From: Saccharothrix sp. HUAS TT1
Lineage (GTDB): Bacteria > Actinomycetota > Actinomycetes > Mycobacteriales > Pseudonocardiaceae
Reading direction: 5' to 3'
Assembly: GCF_040744945.1 (NCBI RefSeq)
Contig: NZ_CP160453.1
Span: 3,968,001-4,032,000 of the forward strand
Length of the DNA: 64,000 nucleotides
This document shows positions 8,973-20,100 of the stretch, one piece after another (the stretch's first letter is position 1; every line of letters begins with the position of its first letter). The notes beneath the pieces were generated by a model that was given only the letters and a program-made list of their open reading frames with translations, did not search any database and was not told where the DNA came from. The position numbers and the translations under genes were made by a program.

Positions 8973-9014
8973 CCGGGTGGGCGGACCAGGGGAGAGTCTG
9001 GTCCGCCCACCCGG
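8973..9014 (+). terminator. Strong hairpin after the small charged-protein gene
   Basis: Sixteen-base arms (8973-8988 and 8999-9014) starting CCGGGTGGGC pair perfectly around a 10-base loop, 65 bases after the stop. No U-run follows, as is common for actinomycete terminators. Confidence 0.7.
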
Positions 9015-9067
9015 CGAGTCGACCGCCGGGTGTCGCCACCGGCGCGTTGTCGAGCAAGGTAGCGCAT

Positions 9068-9081
9068 TGTTATCGTTAACA
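9068..9081. promoter_or_regulatory. Operator TGTTATCGTTAACA
   Basis: This near-perfect palindrome is of the class seen at 8505, in the promoter region of the downstream GH43 gene. Confidence 0.65.
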
Positions 9082-9208
9082 CCAGTGCTGTGTGAGAACC
9101 CGGCCGGCCGTCCGCCGTCATGGGGTGCGGCGGTGAATGTCGGATCTCCGAGCGTTCGTGGAGCCTCAAAGGTCTCGTAACTGGGTCTTGAGCTGGTCGG
9201 TCGCCCGC

Positions 9209-9222
9209 TGTTAGCGTTAACA
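9209..9222. promoter_or_regulatory. Operator TGTTAGCGTTAACA
   Basis: A palindrome 34 bases before the GH43 start, of the same class as 8505 and 9068 (flanking bases extend it to CTGTTAGCGTTAACAG). Binding here would block transcription of the arabinofuranosidase gene. Confidence 0.7.
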
Positions 9223-9255
9223 GCCGCATCCCGACGCCACGATGGAGTGGAACCG

Positions 9256-10719
9256 ATGGACAGTGCTGTTCCCCGGTGGATTCCCCGCAGGTTGGCGGTG
9301 GTCGCGGTGGCGGCCGCGACCCTTCTGGCGGGTCTGGTGGTGGTGACGCCCGCGGCGCGGGCCACGCCCGCCGTGCAGTACGCGAACCCGTTGGCCAACC
9401 AGCGCGCCGACCCGCACATCTTCAAGCACACCGACGGCTACTACTACTTCACCGCGACCGCGCCGGAGTACGACCGGATCGTGCTGCGCCGCGCCACCAC
9501 GATCCAGGGCCTGGCGAGCGCGTCGGAGTCGGTGATCTGGCGCAGGCACTCGTCGGGGGAGATGGGCGCGCACATCTGGGCGCCGGAGATCCACTTCATC
9601 AACGGCAAGTGGTACGTCTACTTCGCCGCCGGCCGCACCGACGACGTCTGGCGCATCCGGCCCTACGTGCTGGAGAACTCCTCGGCCAACCCGCTGACCG
9701 GCAGCTGGACCGAGCGCGGCAAGGTCAACGTCCCCTGGGACACCTTCTCCCTGGACATGTCGACGTTCGTGGTCAACGGCGTGCGCTACCTGACGTGGGC
9801 GCAGAGCGAGCCGGGCATCTCCACCAACTCGAACCTCTACCTCGCCCGGATGGGCGCCAACCCGTGGCAGGTCACCGGCACGGTCGCCCGGCTGACCGTG
9901 CCGACGCTGGACTGGGAGACCCGCGGCGGCGTGAAGGTCGCGGAGGGGCCGTCGGTGATCCAGCGCGACGGCCGGGTGTTCCTGACCTACTCGGCCAGCG
10001 CGACCGACGCCAACTACTGCCTCGGCATGCTGACCGCGAGCGCTTCGGCGAACCTGCTCAACCCCTCGTCGTGGACCAAGAGCTCCAGCCCGGTGTTCGC
10101 CAGCAACGCCGCCACCAGCCAGTACGGGCCCGGCCACAACTCGTTCACGGTGTCCGAGGACGGCCAGAGCGACATCCTCGTCTACCACGACCGCAGCTAC
10201 CGCGACATCTCCGGCGACCCGCTGCGCGACCCGAACCGGCGCACCAGGGTGCAGAAGGTCTACTGGAACGCCGACGGCACGCCGAACTTCGGCATCCCGG
10301 TGGCCGACGGCGTCACGCCGGTGCGGCTCAAGTCGCACAACTACCCGGACCGGTTCGTCCGGCACTGGGAGTACCGGGCCAGGGTCGAGGCGAACGCGAA
10401 CCCGCTGGCCGACTCGCAGTTCCGGGTCGTCACCGGCCTGAACGGCTCGGGCACGGTGTCGCTGGAGTCGACCAACTTCCCGGGCTACTACCTGCGGCAC
10501 CGCAACTACGAGCTGTGGGTCGAGCGCAACGACGGCAGCGCGACGTTCAAGGCCGACGCGTCGTTCTTCCGCCGGGCGGGCCTGGCCTCCGGCTCCGCGG
10601 TGTCGTTCGAGTCGCAGAACTTCCCCGGCCAGTTCATCCGGCACAACGGCACGTACGTCAACCTGACCACCGCGACCGACACCGTCGCGCGGGCCGACGC
10701 CACGTTCGTCCTGGAGTAG
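9256..10719 (+). CDS. Secreted GH43 exo-arabinofuranosidase with CBM42 (AbfB) domain
   Basis: A 487-residue secreted enzyme predicted to release arabinose from arabino-oligosaccharides. Residues 1-36 are a signal peptide ending PAARA. The GH43 domain (about 40-340) has the base Asp in QRADPHIFK, WAPEIHFINGKWYVYF, and a Glu in KVAEGPSV as likely acid. Residues about 345-487 form an AbfB/CBM42 arabinofuranose-binding beta-trefoil, with repeats such as SHNYPDRFVRH, STNFPGYYLRH and SQNFPGQFIRH. The arrangement matches Streptomyces exo-1,5-arabinofuranosidases as remembered. The ATG at 9256 follows GGAG; a GTG at 9247 is an alternative. The mutarotase gene follows closely. Confidence 0.9.
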   Translation: MDSAVPRWIPRRLAVVAVAAATLLAGLVVVTPAARATPAVQYANPLANQRADPHIFKHTDGYYYFTATAPEYDRIVLRRATTIQGLASASESVIWRRHSSGEMGAHIWAPEIHFINGKWYVYFAAGRTDDVWRIRPYVLENSSANPLTGSWTERGKVNVPWDTFSLDMSTFVVNGVRYLTWAQSEPGISTNSNLYLARMGANPWQVTGTVARLTVPTLDWETRGGVKVAEGPSVIQRDGRVFLTYSASATDANYCLGMLTASASANLLNPSSWTKSSSPVFASNAATSQYGPGHNSFTVSEDGQSDILVYHDRSYRDISGDPLRDPNRRTRVQKVYWNADGTPNFGIPVADGVTPVRLKSHNYPDRFVRHWEYRARVEANANPLADSQFRVVTGLNGSGTVSLESTNFPGYYLRHRNYELWVERNDGSATFKADASFFRRAGLASGSAVSFESQNFPGQFIRHNGTYVNLTTATDTVARADATFVLE

Positions 10720-10765
10720 CACCCCCGAAAGCACCACCCGCCGCCACACCGAGAGGTCACCGGAA

Positions 10766-11182
10766 TTGTTGCGCTACCCCTTGTTGCACCCGCCGCTGCT
10801 CAACGCGCTGGCCACGGCGGGCCACGGGTCGAAGGTCCTGCTCGCCGACGCGAACTACGCGCACCGGACCAACGTCCACCACCGGGCCGAGGTGATCCAC
10901 CTCAACCTGCGCCCCGGCCTGCTCTCGGTCGACCAGGTGCTGGAGCCGGTGCTGTCGGCGATCCCGGTCGAGGCGGTGCACACGATGCGCCCGGACGAGC
11001 CGGGCACGCCGGCGGCGTGGGCGGAGTACGAACGGGTCCTCGGCCCGGACCTGCCGCTGCGACCGCTGGCCCGGCAGGACTTCTACGCGGCGTGCCGGGC
11101 GCCCGAGCTGGCGGTCTGCGTGGCCACCGGTGACGGTCGGCTGTACGCGAACCTGCTGCTGACGGTGGGTTTCGTCGCCTGA
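10766..11182 (+). CDS. RbsD/FucU-family sugar mutarotase
   Basis: A 138-residue cytosolic protein of the RbsD/FucU family, which interconverts sugar anomers or ring forms. The N-terminal LHPPLLNALATAGHGSKVLLADANYAH contains the conserved catalytic His region (residues about 20-30) and the C-terminal TGDGRLYANLLLTVGF ends the fold. The TTG at 10766 is the only start that gives the full N-terminus. It sits 46 bases after the arabinofuranosidase and is probably cotranscribed, which would fit a role on released arabinose; the true sugar is not shown. A strong terminator follows. Confidence 0.85.
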   Translation: MLRYPLLHPPLLNALATAGHGSKVLLADANYAHRTNVHHRAEVIHLNLRPGLLSVDQVLEPVLSAIPVEAVHTMRPDEPGTPAAWAEYERVLGPDLPLRPLARQDFYAACRAPELAVCVATGDGRLYANLLLTVGFVA

Positions 11183-14100
11183 CCCGAGCCCCGGCCCGCA
11201 CCCCGTCGCGGTGTGCGGGCCGGGGCTCAGCGCAGCGGGCTGTGCAGGATGACCGCGTACCCGTCGGGCCCGACCGCCACGCACCGCCGCTCGTGCGGGC
11301 CGGTGGTGATCTCGCCGACGGTGAAGCCCAGCGCCGCCGCGCGCGCGTGGGCCTCGTCCAGGTCGGGCACCTTCACCAGCACCGCCGGGCCGTCGTGCAC
11401 GCGGTCCGCGCCGGACAGCGCCAACCGCCCGCCCGCCAGGTCGAACTGCGCCCACCGGTCACCGTCCACAAAGGTCGGGTCGACGCCGAGCAGCGCCGAC
11501 CACCGCCCGACGGCGGCGGCGAGGTCGTCGGTCGGGACAACGGGGGCGATGCGTTCGGCTGTCACGCGATCGACGCTAACGAGCGCCCCGGTGGGCGTCA
11601 ATCGTTCCGGCCGCCCGGCGGCGGATCGGGCAATATCGAGTAAGTCCTCTGTGGACCGCAGGTTGGTGGTTCGCGGTCGGCCGCCGCGCTGGGGCAGACT
11701 GCGCGGCATGCGCATCAGTGCCCGCGGCCTCAACCGCGCCACCCTCGGCAGGCAGGCGCTCCTGCGCCGCGAGGCGCTGGCCGTCGGTGACGCGGTCCGC
11801 CGCGTGGTCGCGATCCAGGCCCAGCACCCCGCCTCGCCGTACGTCGCGCTGTGGAACCGGGTCGCGGGCTTCGACCCGGCCGCGCTGGACGCGGCCTTCG
11901 CCGACGGCACGCTGGTGAAGGCCACGCTGATGCGGATCACGCTGCACGTGGTGCACGGCTCGGAGCGGCAGGTCCTGCACACGGCCCTGCGGCCGACGTT
12001 GCGCGGCTCCCGGCTCGGCGACCGCCGGTTCACGTCGAGCGGGCTGTCCGCCGCGGACGCGGACGCGCTCGTGCCGCCCCTGCTGGAGTTCGCCGCCCGA
12101 CCGCGCGCGGTGGCGGAGTTCGAGGCGTGGCTCGGCGAACGGCTCGGCGTCCCGCCGAAGGGCGTGTGGTGGGCGCTGCGCACGTACGCGCCGCTGGCGC
12201 ACGTGCCGACGGGCGGGCCGTGGTCGTTCGGGCACCGGCCGTCCTACGCCACCGTTGGTCCGATCGCCTCGGCCACGCCGGACGAGTGCCTGCCGACGCT
12301 GGTGCGGCGGTACCTGGAGGGCTTCGGGCCCGCGTCGGTGGCGGACGTGGCGCAGTTCGCCCTGGTGCAGCGGTCCCGGGTGCGCGCCGCCCTCCTGGCG
12401 CTCGCCGACGCGGTGGAACGGCACGAGGGACCGGGCGGTGTGGAGCTGTTCGACGTCCCCGGCGCGCTGCTGCCGCACGAGGACACCCCGGCCCCGCCGC
12501 GGCTGATGGCCATGTGGGACAGCACCTTGCTCGCGCACGCCGACCGCACCCGCGTGATCCCGCCGGAGTACCGGAAAGCGGTCATCCGCGCCAACGGCGA
12601 CGTGCTGCCGACCCTCCTGGTGGACGGCCTCGTGGCCGGGGTCTGGCGGCCGGTGGAGGGCGGGGTCGAGGCGACCGCGTTCCACCCGCTGCCGGAGGAC
12701 GCGTGGGACGGCCTGGCCGCCGAAGCCCGCTCGCTGGTGGCGTTCCTGGCCGACCGCGAGCCGCGGCCCTACCGCCGCCACGACCACTGGTGGACCGCCC
12801 TGCCCGCCGCCGAGGTCCGCTTGCTGCCCGGCTGATCGGCCCTACCCGCCGCCGTAGTGCGCGTGCGACCGGGCGGTCAGCCCTGCCAGGCCGCCAGGCC
12901 GGAGCGGGACGGCGCTTCGCCGGGGAAGGCGTCCGACAGGACCTGCGCGTACCGGCGCGCCCCCGGCGTCGTCAGGTCGGGTGGGCTCAGCCACGGGGCC
13001 AGGTGGGACCGCCGGTCCGGGGGAGGGGAGCCGCCCAGCACCAGGACGTCCGGCGCTCCGGGCGTGATGGCGAAGCCCCGGCGCGCGGCCTCCTCGCGCA
13101 CGACCCCGGCCGCCTCGGCCGCGCGTCCCGAGTCGTCCGCCACGACGTCGAACGGCCCGCCGATCGACGTGACCGCCGCCCGCAGCGCCGCCGCGTCGGC
13201 ATCGGTCAGCCCCGGCCACGGCAGGTCGCCGCGCTTGCCGGTCAGCTTCGCCGCCAGCACCGCCGACGCGTAGTCCGGACCCTCCGGGCCGCGCACGTCC
13301 GGTCCGGTCCACGCCACCCGGCCGGTGTTCACCGGGACGGTGGTCCGGGCGCCCTCGCGGTCCAGCCACAGGTCGCTGCGACCCTCGGGCAGCCACACCA
13401 GCGCCCACCGGCCCGTCGCGCCCTCCCGCTGCCGCGCGGGCACGAGCGCGTTCGGCGCGTTGCCCACCGACACCGGGGTGTCGGTGGTGTGCACGATGTT
13501 CCAGCCGGGCATGTGCGGCACGACGAGCAGGTCGACCGGGCCCGCGCCGAGCGCCACCCTGGTCAGCAGCGGGTCGCCGGTGGCCGGTGTGGCGAGCTGG
13601 CCCGCGATGGTCACCTGGCCGAGACCGGCCAGCAACGTCATGCCCAGCGCCGCGCCGACGATCCGCACCACCGCGTTCGGCGGGCACAGCGAGAGCCAGG
13701 ACACGCCGACGAACGCCGCCATCAGCGTGATGTAGGCGAACGACATCGGCGGCCCGGTGAACCACGTGCCGGCGGCTGCCGTCGCCAGGGCGGCAGCCAC
13801 CACCACGAGCCCGGCGGCGACCGGTGGCACCCGCCGCAGCGCCGGTGGCGCCGCCAGCGAGCCGATCAACGCCACCGCGGCGAACCCGGGCATCCAGGTC
13901 GCCTCCGCGATGAGCAGCACCACGACGCCGCCGAGACCCGCCGACCCGGTGACGACGCGCCGGGTCAGCAGTCCCGACGCGGCGGGGAAGAACGGCCGGA
14001 CCAGGGCCCAGCCCGCGACCACGGTCACCGCGCCGAGCAGGACCAGTCGGAGGAGGGTGAAGCCGATCGGCAGGCCGACGGCGCCGTGGTTGTGCACGGG

Positions 14101-17100
14101 ATCAGGCCGACGCGCCGACCGGGAGGGCGCACGTGCACTGCATCTCGGAGCGCTCCGCCGGGGTCGGTCGCAGGTGCATCACCATCGCGATCACCATCGG
14201 GATGAACACCACCGTGTTGTAGAAGAGGTGCAGCTCCACCCGCGGGATGATCAGCTGGATGATGCTCGTCGGCGCCGGCTTGCCGAGCAGGTTCGTGCCG
14301 ACCGACGCCTGGATGATCAGCAGCAGGTGCTCGATGTGGTGCCAGAACTGCAGCCCGAGCGCGATCGTCCACCACTTCTTCGAGCGGCCGACGAAGCCCT
14401 TGCGCAGCGCGAACAGGAACCCGAGCATGACCAGCGCGTAGCCGTAGTGCATGATCTCGGACGTCACGAGCCACGGCCAGACCAGGCCGAGCACGCCCTT
14501 GGCCTGCGGCAGCGGCCAGCCCAGCGCGTAGATCTGGACCGCCTGCGCGATGTGCTCGGCCCAGTGGCCGATGACTATCAGCATGAAGAGGTAGAGCGCC
14601 GGCTTGTGCCGGAGGGTGTTGAGCGCACCCCCCGACGCGTGGGTGTGGGCATGTGTGTCGACCATGGTTCCTCCTGCTGCGGATCGCTCGACCGGGTCAA
14701 TTCCCCGTGACCTGCGACGATATCGGGTTCCCGGCTCGTGAAGAACGCTTCCGCGCGGACAGCGCAAACACGGAGAAGTCGGGTTGTGCACGCATCGGTA
14801 CGGTGGTCGTCCTCGATCACCGCGCGGGAGCCCGCAGGCCGACTGTATAGCGCTCCGATGCGCTTTTCCTCTTCTGGATTGCGGTCCGTTCGGGGGATGT
14901 CTGCTTCGGTGTGCCGAATGCTCTTGCGGCTGTCCGGAGAACGGAGCAATCTCGAACAAGCGCGCAGCGGGGGCGCCGTGTTACAAGCCGTGCGCCCATT
15001 CGGGCGCATGCCGGAGCTGTGATCGTGATTTGTTATGGGTCGAACGGCTCGTCGGGCCGGGAAGTCCGCTCGTGACCGGGCCGTTGCCCGGGCGTTACGG
15101 CGTGGGGAAGAGCGTCAGGAACCGGGATGCGACGCTTTCGTCGCCGTGCACCTCGAAGTCGCCGGAAGCGTGCGCGTCGGCCATCGTGAGGCGACCGCTC
15201 AGGATGCCGTTCAACGTGAGCGCGTCCGTCCGGATGATCGCGTCCGGTTCGGCGACCGGCTCCCGCGCCAGCCGCAGGCCGGCGGGCGTGATCTCGGCGA
15301 GGAAGCCGTCCTCGCCCATCCGGAACACCACGTCGACGACCATGCCCTCGGCCAGCGCCGGGTCGTACAACGCCTGCAGCGCGAGCATCATCGAGTCGAC
15401 GCTGATCGGCCCCTCGCCGGGCGGCTCGGGCGCCCGCGCGCCCCACACGCCGAGCGCGGCGACCACCGGGCGGAGCTCGTGGCCCCACGGCGTCAGCTCG
15501 TACACCCACGCGGCGGCCGGCGGGGCGAGCCTCGTGCGGCGCAGCACGCCCGCCTCGTCCAGCTCGCGCAGGCGCTGCGACAGCACGTTCGGGCTCGCGC
15601 CGGGCAGTCCCGTGCGCAGGTCGGTGAACCGCTTCGGGCCGTACAGCAGCTCGCGCACGACCAGCAGCGCCCAGCGCTCCCCGACCAGGTCGAGCGCGTG
15701 GGCCGTCGAGCACCCGTCGACGTACCTCCGCTTGGTCGCCACGGGCGAGCAGTCTAAGCGGAAGAACGCTACGGGATCCACACCACATGGTTGCTTTTTA
15801 GGACCAACGACCCCTAGGCTGCCGGATCACGACGTCGAAGCGGGCCGAGGTTCCGGGGACGCCGGTGATCGCGGCCCCCGGGCCGGGTCGCGGCGCGTCC
15901 GACGGGCGTCGGACCCCGCTCACGATGCCGCGTTCCGGCCCCGCGGCGGGACCCCCAGCCCGCCCGGGCGGGACGCTCGGGCGGCGTCCACGTCCTACCG
16001 GGACTGACGACCGCCACCCGCGCGGATGGGCTGGTACCGGCCCATCCGCGCGGCCCCATGCCCGGAAGGGCAACGCATCCGCCGGTCCGGTCCACATCGG
16101 ACCCTCGATCGACGCCGCGCCGCCGTGCGCGCGCCGCGCCGCGGCTGGTGTCCGGAGTGGGCGGTCGCCGTCCCCCGCCGGCCGGCCCGAGGGACCCGCC
16201 GGTCCAGCCCGCGCGCCGTCGCCGCCCATTCGCAAATGTGCCGGGGCGGGGTCTTCGAGCCGGTGGTCGACGGCGGTGGGAATACCCGTTGTCGACGCGT
16301 CCTGGAGTTGCACCATCCTCCCCCGGGGGCCGCTGGTGTCGCATCTTCGTGGTTGCCCTATCTCCGCGTAAAACGGGCGTCCATCCGCTGTCGATATACG
16401 GGGGAGGTCGGCGTGACGGACCGTCGCGGCGGGTGGCGCGGCCTGTCGGAGGTGGTGGCGCCGGCGTTACGCGGGATCACCCGAAAGGCGCAGTATTCGG
16501 TGGGTAACCGAATTATCACTTTCCGTTGCACGCATGTCGGAAATGCGCCTCGAAGGTCGTTTGCAAGATCAACGAGAGGGGCCCGTCGCGATCATGGGAT
16601 GTGCTGGTACGGGACATCTGCGCTCCTTGCGCAGGCTGTTGCGCCCCTGGTAGCTTGCAAAAATCGGGGATAATGGGGGACTGGGGGGTTCGTAATGAAG
16701 GTCCGGGGGGTCACTGGGGGTTGTGGCGCGAAGCTGCGTCAGTTCAGCACCGCTCGAAGCCACCCGGCGCGCCGGGGCGGGCGTGTTCCACCTTTCATTA
16801 CATCTGCGAATTGGGGGTCGTAGTGGAGGACGTAATAGAACGGGCGGTAGGCCGTGTCATCGACTTCATGCACGAGAATCTTGGTGAGCAGTTCACCATA
16901 GATGACATGGCCCGTACCGCCATGTACAGCAAGTTCCACTTCTCCCGGGCATTTCAGCGGGTCACCGGTGTCTCGCCCGGCCGATTCCTGGCAGCCATCC
17001 GCCTCCAGGAGGCCAAACGGCTGCTGGTGTGCACCTCGTTGGCCGTGACCGACATCAGCCATCGGGTCGGTTACACCAGCGTGGGCACGTTCAGCTCCAG

Positions 17101-20100
17101 GTTCCGCAGCAGTGTCGGCGTCTCGCCGACGACGTATCGCCAACTGGGGGGACTCACTCCGCCGATCCCGATGGCGCGCAGGAGTCCGGACGCGCGGACG
17201 TCCACTGTGCAAGGCGAGATCAACGCACCTCTGGGGGGTGCGCCCGGAATCATCTTCCTGGGCCTGTTCCCGGACCGCATTCCGCAGGGAGAGCCGGTCC
17301 GGTGCTCGATGCTCCACCGGCCGGGACCGTACGTCCTGACCAACGTGCCCGCGGGCACCTGGCACCTGCTGGCTCACTCCGTGGCACTGGGGCGCGGTGC
17401 GATGCTCGGCGAGGCGCCGTTCGGAAAGGACCAGGCGCTGAACGTGGCGTCGCACGGTCCGATCTCGGTCCGGGCGGGGGACCAGGTCAAGGACGTCGAC
17501 CTGAGCCTGCGCCCGATCGGCACGCTCGACCCACCGGTCCTGCTCGCACTGCCCTACATCCGCACCGTCGCCATGGATGCCGACGCGAGCTGACCAGCGA
17601 CACCCCCGATAGGAGAACCCGCCGTTCCCCTCGGACGGCGGGTCTTCGCCGTTTTGCGGACCGTTTTCGGGACCATTGCCGCTATTGCCGCCGCGACACC
17701 GCCCCGGCACGTGTGCGAAGAACGCCCCTCCGCCTCCCGCGCGGCGCCGAGCTGCCGCCGGTCGAAGGCCGGGCGCTGAAGCTCTCCGCGCTCCTCCGCA
17801 CCGCGCGGGCTACGCCGAACCGAAGTCACCACGAAGGCGCCGGCGCTCCACGACGTCGGCCGGCGGCGCGCCGTCCACACCGCCGCCCGCACGCTGGGTA
17901 ACCGTTCACCCACCCGGAACGGCCCTCGGGCCCGCCGCCACCCGGCTGAGCCGAACGCCTCGCCCGAACAGCCCCTCTGATCACACCCGTCACCGGAGTG
18001 AGCGAACGGACCAGCCTGGCTCGCCCTTTCGCGTCGGCCCGCGGCCGCGGCCCGCGGCGCTCGCCACACGCCGTAGTCACCTCCGGGAGCCGGGCAACCC
18101 GCCGCCGGTGCTCCGAAAGGCCCGCTGAGACGCCTCCGAAAGGCGGGCGGACCACTGCGCTCCACAAGGCCCACCACCGCCGTTCCGCAAAGCCCGCCGC
18201 AGGCGCCCCGAAAAGCCGGCAGCCCGCCGCGGTGTTCGCGACGGGCTGCCGGCTGGTTCTCCTCGGCGGTGCGGGTCGGCGGCCGGGAGGGCCGGCCGCG
18301 ACCCGGTCAGGCCGTGGTGGGCACCACCGCGCCCTGCTTCGGCGCGCCGTTGAGCTTCGGGTCCACAGTGGACGCCTCGATCGGGACGACCTGCTCGGCC
18401 GCGGCGGCCTTCAGCTTCTCCGCCTCGGCCCGGTTCTTGTCCACGAAGTGCAGCGCCCAGTGGAAGCCGCCGCGGATCAGGCAGACGATCGCGGTGGCGA
18501 AGAACAGGCCGTAGGGGATGCTCATGCCCATCAGGATCCCGTACACCGCCGCCACACCGCCGCCGAACGCGACCTGCGCGGCCGGCTTGGAGGGCGACGT
18601 GCCCGGGTCCGTCACCATGTAGTTGGTGTAGAGCACGAACGCGATGCCGGTCATCATGCCGAGCCCCGACGGGATCGAGACGTCCAGCAGCATGCCGCGG
18701 ATCACGGCCTGGAGGACGAACCCGACGAGCCAGGCCATGATCAGCCACAGCCGGCCGGTGAGCATGCCGTTCAGCATGGTGCCCGCGGTGACGATGATCA
18801 GCGGGATCAACCAGTCGAAGAACGTGCCCACGTGCTCGCTGAAGTGGTACGGCGGCGCGACCGACGCCCAGGGGAACACCAGCAGCACGATCGCGATGCC
18901 GAAGTTCGACGGGTTCATGTAGTGCCGCATCCGGCCCTTCACCGGCGCCCGCAGGACCCACTTCGCGCCGACCGCGACGACCACGCCGAAGATCATCACC
19001 CAGATCTGGTCGTTGACGTAGGTCAGCATGTTCACCGCGAGCGCGGTGATGTGCGCCGGGTACAGGAACTCCATCAAGCCCCGGAAACCGTTGCCCGCGT
19101 AGCGGGGCGCGCGCCCCTCCTGCCGGGCGCCGATCCACTCCAGGCCCAGCTCGACGGCGTAGGCGGTGGCGAGGGCGATGAACGGCCACAGCCACGCCTG
19201 CTCGAAGCCGAGGACGGTGTAGCCGAGGATGTTGAAGATCGAGATGGAGATCGCGAAGCGCCTGAGCGCGGTGATGACCTTGGGGTCGTGCCGCGGCGGG
19301 CTGGGTGCCGTCGTGGTCTCGGCCATGTCCGTCACTTCTCCTTGGCCTGGTCGCCGAGCTGGATGTCGTGCCAACCCGGGGTCAGTGTCATGTCCTGCTC
19401 GTGGATGTCACCGTCGCGGTCGCGCCACTTGACGTGCGCCTCGACGGCCCGGTCTTCGGAACCGAGGCCGAAGTGGACCTCGTGGCTGCGCTTGCCGGAG
19501 TGGCCGCTGCCACCGTCGACGCGGTTGATCAGCTTCTTGCCGGACGCCGTGGTGATCGTCACCTGGGCGCCGATGACCGGCGAGCCCGCGGCGGGGAACG
19601 CGCCGTCGGCGCTCTCCTCGTCGTGGGTCAGGCGCAGGCCGACGAAGCCGTTGCCGGTGCCACCGGTGTTGCGGTAGAGGACCGGGTCGGCCCACTGCCG
19701 GGAGATCGCCATGTCCAGCTTGCCGTCGCCGTCGATGTCGCCGGTGGCGATGCCGCGGGTCGGGATCGGGGCGGCCAGGCCGAGCTGGTGGGACAGGTCG
19801 CTGTAGAAGTCTTCCCGGTTCTTGGCGAAGAAGTGGAAGTGCTGGTTGCCGCCGACGTCGTCGCCGGGGCCGACGATCGGCCACCACAGGGGGTTGTCCA
19901 GCAGCGCGTCGTTGGCCGTGGCCAGCTCCTGCAGCTGGGGCCAGCGGTTGACGTCGCCCTTGACGAAGCCGGTGGCCTGCAGGACCTCCGACTCGCTGTT
20001 GTTGTCCAGGTCGGCGATCTTCACGTCCCAGCCCCAGCCGGACCAGGCCAGCTGCAGCGGGGCGCTCTCGTCCTCCCAGACCGCTTCGCCGTCCTTCAGG